Of a stretch of DNA of 64,000 nt, positions 47,944 through 57,559 are shown one piece after another; position 1 is the first letter of the stretch; every line of letters begins with the position of its first letter. The translations under genes were made by a program, and so were the position numbers. This stretch comes from Streptantibioticus parmotrematis (lineage in GTDB: Bacteria > Actinomycetota > Actinomycetes > Streptomycetales > Streptomycetaceae), in contig NZ_JAINVZ010000010.1 in NCBI RefSeq assembly GCF_019890615.1, positions 170,854 to 234,853 on the forward strand, read 5' to 3'. The notes beneath the pieces are model-generated. The model had not been told where the DNA came from, ran no database searches, and saw nothing but the letters and a program-made list of their open reading frames with translations.

Positions 47944-48350
47944 CCGGCGCCGGACGGGGTGCGGCGCGGCGGATCCCGCGGCCGACCCCGACGGGGGAAC
48001 GCGGGGTGCGCCGATCGGGCGGTTCCCGGCGGCGCCGGGCCGTGCGGGGGAGCCCGTACGGGGCGGCGCGTCCGCCTGACGGGTCGTCATGCGGCGACCG
48101 GGTTGACACCGGTCGCCGGGTGGCATATGCCGGAGGATCCAAGGGAACCATTCGCTCCGACACGACGTCACCATTACAGGGGAAGCACGCTGTGTTCCGC
48201 TGACAATGGCCGAGGTGCCCTCACCCCCGGTCCGGTGGGCACACCTAAGATGGAACCTCCGCTACGGACCCCGCAGCACGCAGCACCGTCGCGCCCTCAC
48301 ACCCCCCATCGCTCCAGTCGCTCCAGCTCGGGAAGGCCAGACGTATCCTC
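47944..48350. promoter_or_regulatory. Promoter region of the mre cluster
   Basis: This 407-bp gap holds no gene. It contains a good vegetative promoter candidate: TTGACA at 48103-48108 with TATGCC 17 nt downstream (48126-48131). A second AT-rich -10-like hexamer, TAAGAT, lies at 48246-48251, about 100 bp before mreB. Multiple promoters would fit reports that mreB has several transcripts. Confidence 0.5.
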
Positions 48351-49382
48351 ATGGCGAACAACATGTCGTTCATCGGCCGTGACATGGCTGTCGACCTCGG
48401 CACCGCCAACACGCTGGTGTACGTCAGGGGTCGCGGGATCGTCCTCAACGAACCGTCTGTCGTCGCCATCAACACCAACACCGGCGGCATCCTGGCGGTC
48501 GGCGCCGAAGCCAAGAAGATGATCGGCCGCACCCCTGGCAACATCGTGGCGGTCCGTCCGCTCAAGGACGGCGTCATCGCCGACTTCGAGATCACCGAGC
48601 GGATGCTCAGGTACTTCATCCTGAAGATCCACAAGCGCCGCTATCTCGCCCGCCCCCGGGTCGTCGTGTGCGTGCCCTCGGGCATCACCGGCGTCGAGCG
48701 CCGCGCCGTCATCGAGGCCTCCAGCCAGGCCGGCGCCCGCCAGGTGCACATCATCGAGGAGCCGATGGCCGCCGCGATCGGCGCGGGCCTGCCGGTGCAC
48801 GAGGCCACCGGCAACATGGTCGTCGACATCGGCGGCGGCACCACCGAGGTCGCCGTCATCTCGCTGGGCGGCATCGTCACCGCGCAGTCCATCCGGGTCG
48901 CCGGTGACGAGCTGGACAACGCCATCATCCAGCACGTCAAGAAGGAGTACAGCCTGCTGCTCGGCGAGCGCACCGCCGAACAGATCAAGATCACCATCGG
49001 TTCCGCGTACGACGTCGACCAGGACGAGCACACCGAGATCCGCGGCCGGGACCTGGTCAGTGGCCTGCCCAAGACCGTGGTCATCTCCGCGGGCGAGGTC
49101 CGCAAGGCCATCGAGGAGCCGGTCAACGCGATCGTCGACGCGGTCAAGACCACCCTCGACAAGTGCCCGCCCGAGCTGTCCGGCGACATCATGGACCGCG
49201 GCATCGTGCTGACCGGCGGCGGCGCCATGCTGCGCGGCCTGGACGAACGGCTGCGCCGCGAGACCGGCATGCCGATCCACATCGCAGAGAACCCGCTGGA
49301 CTCGGTGGCTCTCGGGTCCGGCAAGTGCGTCGAGGAGTTCGAGGCGCTCCAGCAGGTGCTGGACGCCCAGCCCCGCCGATGA
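48351..49382 (+). CDS. mreB: Actin-like cell-shape protein MreB
   Basis: A 343-residue bacterial actin. Phosphate-1 loop [11 protein letters not shown], phosphate-2 [12 protein letters not shown] and adenosine motif [13 protein letters not shown] are intact. In Streptomyces MreB is not needed for vegetative growth but for spore-wall synthesis. ATG 48351 or the internal ATG at 48363 (MSFIGRD) may be the start; a GGAAGG lies 14-20 nt upstream. First gene of mreBCD-mrdA-rodA; a hairpin separates it from mreC. Confidence 0.97.
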   Translation: MANNMSFIGRDMAVDLGTANTLVYVRGRGIVLNEPSVVAINTNTGGILAVGAEAKKMIGRTPGNIVAVRPLKDGVIADFEITERMLRYFILKIHKRRYLARPRVVVCVPSGITGVERRAVIEASSQAGARQVHIIEEPMAAAIGAGLPVHEATGNMVVDIGGGTTEVAVISLGGIVTAQSIRVAGDELDNAIIQHVKKEYSLLLGERTAEQIKITIGSAYDVDQDEHTEIRGRDLVSGLPKTVVISAGEVRKAIEEPVNAIVDAVKTTLDKCPPELSGDIMDRGIVLTGGGAMLRGLDERLRRETGMPIHIAENPLDSVALGSGKCVEEFEALQQVLDAQPRR

Positions 49383-49387
49383 GCACG

Positions 49388-49424
49388 CGGCGTCCCCGGA
49401 GCGGTCACCGCCCCGGGGACGCCG
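49388..49424 (+). terminator. Hairpin between mreB and mreC
   Basis: CGGCGTCCCCGG pairs perfectly with CCGGGGACGCCG over 12 bp around a 13-nt loop, 6 bp after the mreB stop. It could terminate most mreB messages and lower expression of the downstream genes. Confidence 0.75.
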
Positions 49425-49498
49425 ATCCGCACACGACATCGCTGACCGGCCTGGTCCCGTAGCCGACCGGTCCGACGAGGAAGGCACGGCCGCCGCAC

Positions 49499-50494
49499 GT
49501 GAGGGACACGAAAGAGAGCCGGCTGCTCTTGGTCCTGCTGGTCGCCATCGCGTTCGCCCTGATCACCGCGGACATCCGCGGCGGCGACCAGTCCCCCCTG
49601 AACGGCGCGCGCAGCGCGGCCGCCGCCGTCTTCGGCCCGGTCGAGAACGGGGTCGCCTCCGCCGTCAACCCGGTCGGCAACGCCATAGCGGCGGTCCGGG
49701 ACTCCGGCTCCCGCCACGACCGCATCGCCCAGCTGCAGTTGCAGAACGAGAAGCTCAAGCAGCAGCTCGGCTCCAGCGCGCTCACCCGCAACCGCGCGAA
49801 CGAACTGGACAAGCTGCTGAAGACCGCGGGCGCCGGCCAGTACGGCATCAAGGGCGCCCAGGTCATCGCCATAGGAGCGGCCCAGGGCTTCTCCTGGACC
49901 ATCACCATCGACGCGGGTACCAACGACGGCATCCAGCGCGACATGACCGTCATCAACGGCGACGGACTGGTCGGCCGGGTCACCACGGCCAGTGCCACCA
50001 CCTCCACCGTGCTGCTCGCCTGCGACCCCGACTTCACCGTCGGCACCCGCATGGAGAAGTCGATGGAGCTGGGCTTCGGCACCGGCCAGGGCGACCGGCC
50101 CATGAAGGACCAACTGCTCGACGGCCGGGCCGACGTGCACGTCGGCGACCGCCTGGTGACCTTCGGCTCGCAGGGCGACAAGCCCTTCGTGCCCGGGGTG
50201 CCGATCGGGAAGGTCGTGAGGATAGACCCGGGCGCGGGCGCGCTGACCCGCACCGTCGAGGTCCAGCCGTTCGTCTCCTTCTCCGAACTGGACATCGTCG
50301 GTGTGGTCGTCGTACCGCCCAGGACCGACCCGCGCGACACCGTCCTGCCGCCCAAGCCGCAGGTGAAGCCGACACCGACGGTCACCGTCACGGTCGGCCC
50401 CTCCGGAGCGCCCTCGGGCAAGCCGTCCGGCGCGCCCTCCGGAGCGCCCAGCGACACCCCGTCCGAGAGCCCCGACTCACAGGACGGATTCTGA
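49499..50494 (+). CDS. mreC: Rod-shape/spore-wall protein MreC
   Basis: A 331-residue bitopic membrane protein. A short cytoplasmic start is followed by one TM helix (LLLVLLVAIAFALITADI), a coiled coil (RIAQLQLQNEKLKQQLG) and the MreC beta domain (NDGIQRDMTVINGDGLVGRV). The last 60 residues are Pro/Thr/Ser/Gly-rich repeats (SGAPSGKPSGAPSGAPS). MreC links MreB to the wall machinery. It is 3 nt from mreD and probably coupled to it. Confidence 0.94.
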   Translation: MRDTKESRLLLVLLVAIAFALITADIRGGDQSPLNGARSAAAAVFGPVENGVASAVNPVGNAIAAVRDSGSRHDRIAQLQLQNEKLKQQLGSSALTRNRANELDKLLKTAGAGQYGIKGAQVIAIGAAQGFSWTITIDAGTNDGIQRDMTVINGDGLVGRVTTASATTSTVLLACDPDFTVGTRMEKSMELGFGTGQGDRPMKDQLLDGRADVHVGDRLVTFGSQGDKPFVPGVPIGKVVRIDPGAGALTRTVEVQPFVSFSELDIVGVVVVPPRTDPRDTVLPPKPQVKPTPTVTVTVGPSGAPSGKPSGAPSGAPSDTPSESPDSQDGF

Positions 50495-50497
50495 CCG

Positions 50498-51145
50498 ATG
50501 CGCGTCAACCGGATCCTGCTCCCCGCGGTCCTCGTCGTCCTGGCCCTGGTGATCCAGGTCAGCGTGCTGGCCCGGCTGCACCTGCCGGGCGCGGTCCCCG
50601 ACCTGCTGATGCTGGTCGTCCTGGGCCTCGCGATGACCTACGGACACGTGGCGGGCTGCCTCATCGGCTTCTTCGCCGGACTGCTCGCCGACCTCGCCCC
50701 GCCCGCCGACCACGCCGCCGGCCGCTACGCCCTCGTGCTGTGCGTCATCGGCTACCTGGCCGGCCTGACCAAGCCGGAGAACGGGCAACTGCGCTCCGCC
50801 GCGCTGCCGATGACGGTCGTCGCCGGTGCCGCGGTGCTGTCCACCCTGCTGTACGCGAGTGTGGGCGCCCTGGTCGGTGACACCGCCGCCCGCCATGTCG
50901 GCATCGTCAGCCTGCTGTTCACCGCGCTCGTCTACGACCTGCTGCTGGCACCGTTCACCGTGCCGTGGATCATGGCGCTGGCGCGACGGCTGGACCGCGA
51001 CCCGATGGCCTCGGACACCGGCGCCGGGGGGCCCAGCCCGTACCGCTGGATGAGCGCCGGCAACGCCCGCTCCGGCAACCGCCTCACCCGCATGCGCCCC
51101 GGCGGCCAGCGCGACAGCCTGCTCAAGGGAGGCCGCAAGCTGTGA
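50498..51145 (+). CDS. mreD: Rod-shape protein MreD
   Basis: A 215-residue membrane protein with about five TM helices. The N-terminus ILLPAVLVVLALVIQVSVL is typical of MreD, followed by PDLLMLVVLGLAM. The basic C-terminus after about residue 175 is unusual in length. It starts 3 nt after mreC and works in the MreCD complex. Confidence 0.93.
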   Translation: MRVNRILLPAVLVVLALVIQVSVLARLHLPGAVPDLLMLVVLGLAMTYGHVAGCLIGFFAGLLADLAPPADHAAGRYALVLCVIGYLAGLTKPENGQLRSAALPMTVVAGAAVLSTLLYASVGALVGDTAARHVGIVSLLFTALVYDLLLAPFTVPWIMALARRLDRDPMASDTGAGGPSPYRWMSAGNARSGNRLTRMRPGGQRDSLLKGGRKL

Positions 51146-51193
51146 GTTCCCACCCGTCGCCCGCCACCACCCCCAGCGGAAGCGCTACGCGCC

Positions 51194-53422
51194 ATGTCTA
51201 ATATCCCCGAAACGGGCCGCACCCAGCGGGTGACGATCCGGCTGGTCATCCTCCAGATCCTCGTCGTCTCGCTGCTGCTGACGCTCGGCGGCAGGCTGTG
51301 GTACCTCCAGATCCGCGACGGGCAGCAGTACACCGCGGAAGCCGCCAGCAACAACATCCAGAACGTCGTCGCCCCGGCCGTGCGCGGCTCGATACTCGAC
51401 GACCACGGCGTGCCGCTGGCCGACAACCAGACCAAGCTGGTCGTCACCGTCAACCGCACCGACATGATGCAGATGAAGGACGACGGCAAGGCGGTGCTGA
51501 CCCGGCTGGCCGGCGTCCTCGGCATGTCGTACCAGGACATCGCCGACCAGGTCCGGCTCTGCGACGCGCACACCCCCCGCCCGTGCTGGAACGGCTCGCC
51601 CTTCCAGCCGGTCCCGATCACCGACAAGGCCACCAGCCAGCAGGCGCTGGAGATCATGGAGCGCCGGGAGGACTTCCCGGGCATCACCGCCCAGCCCACC
51701 GCCGTACGGCACTACGGATCCCCCAGCGGTGCCAGCGCGGCCCAGGTGCTCGGCTACCTCTCGCCGGTCACCGACCAGGAGATCCAGGCGTCCATGAAGA
51801 ACGGGCAGCCGACCCTGGAGCGCTCCGACCAGGTGGGCCGCTCGGGCCTTGAGCACACCTACGACAGCGAGTTGCGCGGCAAGAACGGCGTGACCCGCTA
51901 CCAGGTCGACAACCGCGGCCGGGTCATCGGCAACGCCGGCGACACCCCGGCGCAGCCCGGCAACGACCTCGTCACCAGCCTCGACTCGCGCGTGCAGGCC
52001 CTCACCGAGAAGGACCTGAACCAGGCGATGAAGGAGGCCCGCACGACCTACGACCCGGTCACCCACGAGAACTTCAAGGCGGACTCCGGCGCCGCGGTCG
52101 TGATGGACGTGCACACCGGCCAGGTCATCGCGATGGCCAGCGAGCCGACGTACGACCCCAACGAATGGGTCGGCGGCATCTCGGAGAAGGACTACCAGGC
52201 GCTCACCGACCCCTCCTCGGACTACCCGCTGCTCAACCGGGCGATCCAGGGCCAGTCGGCGCCCGGTTCGACCTTCAAGGTCATCTCCACCTCGGCGGCG
52301 GCGCAGGCCGGTTACGACCTCGGCGCCAGCGACTACCCCTGCACCTCCAGCTTCTCCATCGGCAACCAGGTCTTCCACAACGACGAGAACGAGTCCTACG
52401 GCGACATCAGCATCGGCCGCGCGCTCGAGGTCTCCTGCGACACCGTCTTCTACCGGCTCGCCTACGACCAGTGGCTCAAGGACGGCGGGAACAACCCGAA
52501 GAGCCCGAAGGACTGGTTCTACAAGACCGCCCACGAGTTCCACCTCGGTGAGACGACCGGCATCGACCTGCCGGGCGAGGTCGGCGGCCGCGTCCCGGAC
52601 CGGCAGTGGAAGAAGGACTACTACCAGGCGATGAAGAAGTCGTGGTGCGCCCAGGCCAAGACGGGCAAGCACGACTACAGCACCGACATCGCCCGTGAGG
52701 ACTGCGCCGACGGCTACATGATGCGCGCCGGTGACTCCGTCAACTACGCGATCGGACAGGGCGACACCCTGGTCACCCCGATCCAGGAGGCGATGATCTA
52801 CTCGGCCATCGCCAACGGCGGCACGCTCTACCAGCCGACCATAGGGAAGGCCGTGGTCAGCGCCGACGGCAAGAACGTCGCCCCGATCCAGCCGAAGGCG
52901 GTCGGCAAGCTCCCGGACTCCCAGGCCACGCTGAAGTACATCGACAACGCGCTGGCCGGCGTCATCACCGACGGTACGGCGGAGTGGAAGTTCGGCGGCT
53001 GGCCGCAGAACAAGATCACCCTGCACGCCAAGACCGGTACCGCGGAGGTCTACGGCAAGCAGACCACCTCGTGGTTCTCCACGTACACCAAGGACTACGC
53101 GATCGTGATGACGATCTCGCAGGGTGGTACGGGTTCCGGTGGTTCGGGTCTCGCGGTGCGCGACATCTACAACCACCTGTACGGCGTGCAGTCCAACGGC
53201 TCGATCGACGCGAGCAAGGCCATGATGCCCTCGCCGCAGGTCGCCCTGCCGAAGATCGACACCGACGGGCTCGTCTCCCAGGCCGCCTACGACGTCCCCG
53301 GCCCTGACGCCTTCGCCAACTCCCTGGAGGGCGGCTCGTCCGGGGCGGACGCCGGTTCGCTGACCGCCCTGGAACCCGACCGCCACCAGAAGCTGCCGTT
53401 CGGCCGGAGGTACCAGACGTGA
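51194..53422 (+). CDS. mrdA: Penicillin-binding protein 2-type transpeptidase (class B PBP)
   Basis: A 742-residue class B PBP. One N-terminal TM (LVILQILVVSLLLTLGGRLWYL) precedes a dimerisation domain (RGSILDDHG) and the transpeptidase domain: SxxK as Ser359-Thr-Phe-Lys in APGSTFKVIS, SxN as GDSVNYAIG, and KTG as AKTGTAEVYG. The ATG at 51194 lies 48 bp after mreD. It overlaps rodA by 4 bases (GTGA). With RodA it forms the SEDS-bPBP glycan synthesis pair, here linked to the spore-wall synthesising complex. Confidence 0.95.
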   Translation: MSNIPETGRTQRVTIRLVILQILVVSLLLTLGGRLWYLQIRDGQQYTAEAASNNIQNVVAPAVRGSILDDHGVPLADNQTKLVVTVNRTDMMQMKDDGKAVLTRLAGVLGMSYQDIADQVRLCDAHTPRPCWNGSPFQPVPITDKATSQQALEIMERREDFPGITAQPTAVRHYGSPSGASAAQVLGYLSPVTDQEIQASMKNGQPTLERSDQVGRSGLEHTYDSELRGKNGVTRYQVDNRGRVIGNAGDTPAQPGNDLVTSLDSRVQALTEKDLNQAMKEARTTYDPVTHENFKADSGAAVVMDVHTGQVIAMASEPTYDPNEWVGGISEKDYQALTDPSSDYPLLNRAIQGQSAPGSTFKVISTSAAAQAGYDLGASDYPCTSSFSIGNQVFHNDENESYGDISIGRALEVSCDTVFYRLAYDQWLKDGGNNPKSPKDWFYKTAHEFHLGETTGIDLPGEVGGRVPDRQWKKDYYQAMKKSWCAQAKTGKHDYSTDIAREDCADGYMMRAGDSVNYAIGQGDTLVTPIQEAMIYSAIANGGTLYQPTIGKAVVSADGKNVAPIQPKAVGKLPDSQATLKYIDNALAGVITDGTAEWKFGGWPQNKITLHAKTGTAEVYGKQTTSWFSTYTKDYAIVMTISQGGTGSGGSGLAVRDIYNHLYGVQSNGSIDASKAMMPSPQVALPKIDTDGLVSQAAYDVPGPDAFANSLEGGSSGADAGSLTALEPDRHQKLPFGRRYQT

Positions 53423-54627
53423 CGAGCGGCACCGGCTTCGGCGACTTCACCGTCCGCCGCTTCAGCCCGGAGCGCGGCACGCTGTCCAAGCTGCTGGCCC
53501 GCGACTCCGCGGTGCGGCGGATGGACTGGGTGATGCTGGCCGCGGCGCTCGCGCTGTCCGGCGTCGGCTCGCTGCTGGTGTGGTCGGCGACCCGCGGCCG
53601 TACCTCCATCAACCACGGCGACCCGCAGTACTTCCTGATCCGCCACCTGATGAACATGGCCATAGGGATAGGGCTGTGCGTCGGGACCATCGTGCTGGGC
53701 CACCGCAGGATGCGCGGGATAATCCCCATCCTCTACGGCATCGTGATCGTCCTGCTGCTGGCGGTGCTCTCGCCGCTGGGCTCGACGGTCAACGGCGCGC
53801 ACTCCTGGATCGTGCTGGGCGGCGGATTCTCGCTCCAGCCGTCCGAGTTCGCCAAGATCGCCATCGTGCTGAGCATGGCGATGGTGCTGTCGGCCAAGGT
53901 GGACGCGGGCGACCAGCTCAACCCCGACCACCGCACCGTGCTCCAGGCGCTGGGGTTCGCGGTGGTGCCGATGTGCGTCATCCTGCTCATGCCCGACCTG
54001 GGCTCGACGATGGTCCTGGTCGTCATCGTGCTCGGCGTGCTGCTGTCCTCCGGCGCCTCCAAGCGCTGGGTCTTCGGGCTGATCGGCGCGGGCACGGCCG
54101 GCGCGCTGGCGATCTGGAAGCTCGACCTGCTGAACAAGTACCAGATCGACCGCTTCGCCGCCTTCGCCAACCCCGCCCTCGACCCGTCGGGCGTCGGCTA
54201 CAACACCGCGCAGGCCCGCATCGCCATCGGCTCCGGCGGGCTGCTGGGCGAGGGGCTGTTCCACGGTTCGCAGACCACCGGCCAGTTCGTGCCCGAGCAG
54301 CAGACCGACTTCGTCTTCACGGTCGCGGGCGAGGAGCTCGGCTTCGTCGGCTCGATCGCGATCATCCTGCTGATCGGGGTCATCCTGTGGCGCGCCTGCC
54401 GGGTCGCCCGCCAGGCCACCGACCTGTACGGGACGATCATCGCGGCCGGCGTCGTCGCCTGGTTCTCCTTCCAGTCCTTCGAGAACATCGGGATGACGCT
54501 CGGCATCATGCCGGTCGCCGGCATCCCGCTGCCGTTCGTCAGTTACGGCGGGTCGTCGATGTTCGCGATCTGGATCGGGCTGGGCCTGTTGCAGTCGGTC
54601 CGCATACAGCGCCCGATGTCCGCGTAG
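53419..54627 (+). CDS. rodA: SEDS-family glycosyltransferase RodA
   Basis: A 402-residue protein with ten predicted TM helices. GTG 53419 overlaps the mrdA stop. The SEDS signatures PSEFAKIAIVL and FVPEQQTDFVFTVAGEELG (key residues PSEFAK, EQQTDF) and the C-terminal PLPFVSYGGSSM are intact, including the essential Asp in QTDF. It polymerises peptidoglycan glycan chains with its partner PBP. Last gene of the mre cluster; terminated by the hairpin at 54649. Confidence 0.96.
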   Translation: MTSGTGFGDFTVRRFSPERGTLSKLLARDSAVRRMDWVMLAAALALSGVGSLLVWSATRGRTSINHGDPQYFLIRHLMNMAIGIGLCVGTIVLGHRRMRGIIPILYGIVIVLLLAVLSPLGSTVNGAHSWIVLGGGFSLQPSEFAKIAIVLSMAMVLSAKVDAGDQLNPDHRTVLQALGFAVVPMCVILLMPDLGSTMVLVVIVLGVLLSSGASKRWVFGLIGAGTAGALAIWKLDLLNKYQIDRFAAFANPALDPSGVGYNTAQARIAIGSGGLLGEGLFHGSQTTGQFVPEQQTDFVFTVAGEELGFVGSIAIILLIGVILWRACRVARQATDLYGTIIAAGVVAWFSFQSFENIGMTLGIMPVAGIPLPFVSYGGSSMFAIWIGLGLLQSVRIQRPMSA

Positions 54628-54648
54628 CGGACTCACCGAACCGTGCCC

Positions 54649-54688
54649 GGGGCCCGGGGCCGCCCGCGAAGGAGCGGCCCCGGGCCCC
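54649..54688 (+). terminator. Hairpin terminator after rodA
   Basis: Perfect 15-bp arms (GGGGCCCGGGGCCGC and complement) around a 10-nt loop. A TACGCT hexamer a few bases later (54696-54701) may begin the next promoter. Confidence 0.88.
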
Positions 54689-54744
54689 GACGCGTTACGC
54701 TGGATGGTCCCCTGCCAGCACACGAGAGACACCGAGACACTCTG

Positions 54745-56706
54745 ATGCCTGTCGAGTCGGTCTTCCCGCGCCTGGAAGCACTCCTCCCGCACGTCCAGAA
54801 GCCGATCCAGTACGTCGGAGGGGAGCTCAACTCCACCGTCAAGGACTGGGACGCCTGCGACGTGCGCTGGGCCCTGATGTACCCGGACGCGTACGAGGTG
54901 GGCCTGCCCAACCAGGGCGTCATGATCCTCTACGAGGTGCTCAACGAGCGCGAGGGCGTGCTGGCCGAGCGCACCTACAGCGTCTGGCCGGACCTCGAGG
55001 CGCTGATGCGCGAGCACGACGTCCCGCAGTTCACCGTGGACGCGCACCGCCCGCTGAAGGCGTTCGACGTCTTCGGCGTCTCGTTCTCCACCGAGCTGGG
55101 CTACACCAACCTGCTCACCGCCCTCGACCTGGCCGGCATCCCGCTGAACGCCGAGGACCGCGGCATCGACGACCCGGTGGTCCTCGCCGGCGGGCACGCC
55201 GCGTTCAACCCGGAGCCGATCGCCGACTTCATCGACGCCGCCGTCATCGGCGACGGCGAGCAGGCGGTCCTGGAGATCACCGACGTCGTGCGCGCCTGGA
55301 AGGCGGAGGGCCGCCCCGGCGGGCGCGAGGAACTGCTGCTGCGGCTGGCGAAGACCGGTGGCGTCTACGTGCCGCGCTTCTACGACGTCGAGTACCTGCC
55401 GGACGGCCGCATCGCGCGGGTCGTGCCGAACGCGTCGGGCGTGCCGTGGCGGGTCTCCAAGCACACCGTGATGGACCTGGACGAGTGGCCGTACCCGAAG
55501 CAGCCGCTGGTGCCGCTGGCCGAGACGGTGCACGAGCGGATGTCGGTGGAGATCTTCCGCGGCTGCACCCGCGGCTGCCGCTTCTGCCAGGCGGGCATGA
55601 TCACCCGCCCGGTGCGCGAGCGCAGCATCACCGGAATCGGCGACATGGTCGACAAGGGTCTGAAGGCGACCGGATTCGAGGAGGTCGGCCTGCTGTCGCT
55701 GTCGTCGGCCGACCACAGCGAGATCGGTGACATCGCCAAGGGCCTGGCCGACCGCTACACCGACGACAAGATCGGCCTGTCGCTGCCGTCCACCCGGGTC
55801 GACGCGTTCAACATCGACCTGGCCGACGAACTGACCCGCAACGGCCGCCGCTCCGGCCTGACCTTCGCCCCCGAGGGCGGCAGCGAGCGCATCCGCAAGG
55901 TCATCAACAAGATGGTCTCGGAGGAGGACCTGATCCGCACGGTCGCCACGGCCTACGGCAACGGCTGGCGGCAGGTGAAGCTGTACTTCATGTGCGGCCT
56001 GCCCACCGAGACCGACGAGGACGTCCTGCAGATCGCCGACATGGCGACCCGGGTGATCGCCAAGGGCCGCGAGGTCTCCGGCTCCAACGACATCCGCTGC
56101 ACGGTCTCCATCGGCGGCTTCGTGCCCAAGCCGCACACGCCGTTCCAGTGGGCGCCGCAGCTCAGTTCCGAGGAGACCGACGCGCGGCTGGCCAAGCTGC
56201 GGGACAAGATCCGCGGGGACAAGAAGTACGGCCGTTCCATCGGCTTCCGGTACCACGACGGCAAGCCCGGCATCGTCGAGGGCCTGCTGTCGCGCGGCGA
56301 CCGCCGCCTCGGCGCGGTGATCCGCGCGGTGTACGAGGACGGCGGCCGCTTCGACGGCTGGCGCGAGTTCTTCTCGTACGACCGCTGGATGGAGTGCGCG
56401 GGCAAGGTGCTGCCCGGGTTCGGGCTGGACGTCGACTGGTACACCACCCGCGAGCGCGGCTACGAGGAGGTCCTGCCCTGGGACCACCTGGACTCCGGCC
56501 TGGACAAGGACTGGCTCTGGGAGGACTGGCAGGACTCCCTCGACGAGACCGAGGTCGACGACTGCCGCTGGACCCCGTGCTTCGACTGTGGCGTGTGCCC
56601 CCAGATGGACACCGCCATCCAGATCGGCCCGACGGGCAAGAAGCTGCTGCCGCTGACGGTGAAGAACGCCGGCTCGGAGCCCGCGTCGAGCGGCCATGCC
56701 CACTGA
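54745..56706 (+). CDS. B12-binding-like radical SAM protein of the TIGR03960 family
   Basis: A 653-residue iron-sulfur protein. The cluster motif is CTRGCRFC (Cys274, Cys278, Cys281) in EIFRGCTRGCRFCQAGM. An N-terminal B12-binding-like domain (about 1-200) precedes it. The family usually co-occurs with a DUF2344/TIGR03936 protein, suggesting a tRNA or rRNA modification role; this is inference. The C-terminus carries CFDCGVCPQMD, a possible extra cluster site. In Streptomyces the DUF2344 gene and rne normally lie downstream; here other genes follow directly. Confidence 0.93.
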   Translation: MPVESVFPRLEALLPHVQKPIQYVGGELNSTVKDWDACDVRWALMYPDAYEVGLPNQGVMILYEVLNEREGVLAERTYSVWPDLEALMREHDVPQFTVDAHRPLKAFDVFGVSFSTELGYTNLLTALDLAGIPLNAEDRGIDDPVVLAGGHAAFNPEPIADFIDAAVIGDGEQAVLEITDVVRAWKAEGRPGGREELLLRLAKTGGVYVPRFYDVEYLPDGRIARVVPNASGVPWRVSKHTVMDLDEWPYPKQPLVPLAETVHERMSVEIFRGCTRGCRFCQAGMITRPVRERSITGIGDMVDKGLKATGFEEVGLLSLSSADHSEIGDIAKGLADRYTDDKIGLSLPSTRVDAFNIDLADELTRNGRRSGLTFAPEGGSERIRKVINKMVSEEDLIRTVATAYGNGWRQVKLYFMCGLPTETDEDVLQIADMATRVIAKGREVSGSNDIRCTVSIGGFVPKPHTPFQWAPQLSSEETDARLAKLRDKIRGDKKYGRSIGFRYHDGKPGIVEGLLSRGDRRLGAVIRAVYEDGGRFDGWREFFSYDRWMECAGKVLPGFGLDVDWYTTRERGYEEVLPWDHLDSGLDKDWLWEDWQDSLDETEVDDCRWTPCFDCGVCPQMDTAIQIGPTGKKLLPLTVKNAGSEPASSGHAH

Positions 56707-56893
56707 CGCGAGGGGGGCACTCGATCGGGTGATTGAGGCGCTTGCGGGGGCGAGCGAGGAGGAGGTGGCCGCGCTGATGACCGCGGTGCGTCCTCCGCGT
56801 CCCCGTCGGTTGGTGCCTTCGGCCTCCTCCCGTACGCCGGTGCCGGTGCCGGCGAGCGGCGAAGGCATTCGGTCCGAGGTGGAGTGGGTCTAG
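56696..56893 (+). CDS. Small hypothetical protein overlapping the radical SAM gene end
   Basis: A 65-residue frame whose ATG lies within the last 11 bases of the radical SAM gene. The product has a helical N-terminus (GALDRVIEALAGASEEEVAALMTAV) and a Pro/Arg-rich tail (RPPRPRRLVP). The overlap and good third-position bias support translation, but it has no recognised family and no dedicated ribosome binding site. It may be a fragment left by the insertion that follows. Confidence 0.4.
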   Translation: MPTDARGALDRVIEALAGASEEEVAALMTAVRPPRPRRLVPSASSRTPVPVPASGEGIRSEVEWV

Positions 56894-56920
56894 CGGACCC
56901 TCCATGAGACCCTCTGCGGC

Positions 56921-57211
56921 GTGGGGGATGCGGCGGCTGGGCAGGGTGCCCGGAGGTTTCTGGCAGGGGTCCGCGTCGGTGACGTCTGTCATGGGACGGT
57001 CGTCGCGGTTTCCCGGTCTGAGATGTCGGTGATGCTGGACGGCTTCTTGGGTCGGCCGCTTGGGACGGTGGGGTCGTTGGGCGGTTCCTGGTGTCGGGAC
57101 TTCGCCGACGTTGCCGTGGTCGGGCGGCGGGACGGTCTCGCTCAGCTCCACACACCAGGCGCCGTCCGGCAAGGCGTAGTGAATCTGGATGGCGTGCGGC
57201 GACCCGCATGA
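56921..57211 (+). pseudogene. Truncated S1-domain protein remnant
   Basis: A 96-codon frame from GTG 56921. RFLAGVRVGDVCHGTVVAVSRSEMSVMLD (key residues VRVGDVCHGTV) is the first half of an S1 RNA-binding domain, followed by GRPLGTVGSLGGSW, the GxxG...SW pattern found in Streptomyces S1-like proteins. After about residue 63 the sequence no longer follows the family and stops early. There is no ribosome binding site. It is probably a decayed or clipped copy of a longer gene. Confidence 0.5.
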
Positions 57212-57559
57212 ACACGCAACTCTGTCATGTCTGCAGGCTGTCACGACCCCGCGAGCATCCGCTCAGCACCTGGTACGGGCGCTAGCCAGCCCTTAGCGTG
57301 CGCACACATCACTGGGCCTTGTTGCGGGCCTCGATACTGACCACAATCCGACTGCACGGAATGGTTGCTGGTTAAACGTCAGGAGTGCTCTACTGGATCC
57401 AGAAGAGCCCAACAGGCCAGTGGAGCTTTGACTTGCAGTCAAGCCTCGGAACATGGACCTGCGCATTGGTCGTGTCGTGCAGACCCTACATCGGTAAGCC
57501 TTACCTCCTTGGTAGACGCTGCCGAACGGGAGTCTGCCTCTCGTCACCCGGAGGCGTCA
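57212..57559. other. Gene-free stretch before the orphan gene
   Basis: No convincing gene is seen in these 348 bp. G+C falls visibly compared with the left side. A 15-bp palindrome TTGACT-TGC-AGTCAA lies at 57428-57442 and GGAGG at 57550-57554 serves the next gene. A TACTGA hexamer near 57334 might be a -10 but is weak. Confidence 0.5.

Noticed and set aside
50341..50494. Repeated SGAPSGKPSGAPSG codons as a possible DNA repeat element
   Set aside because: They encode the low-complexity tail of MreC and stay in frame; a coding repeat, not a mobile or CRISPR-type repeat.
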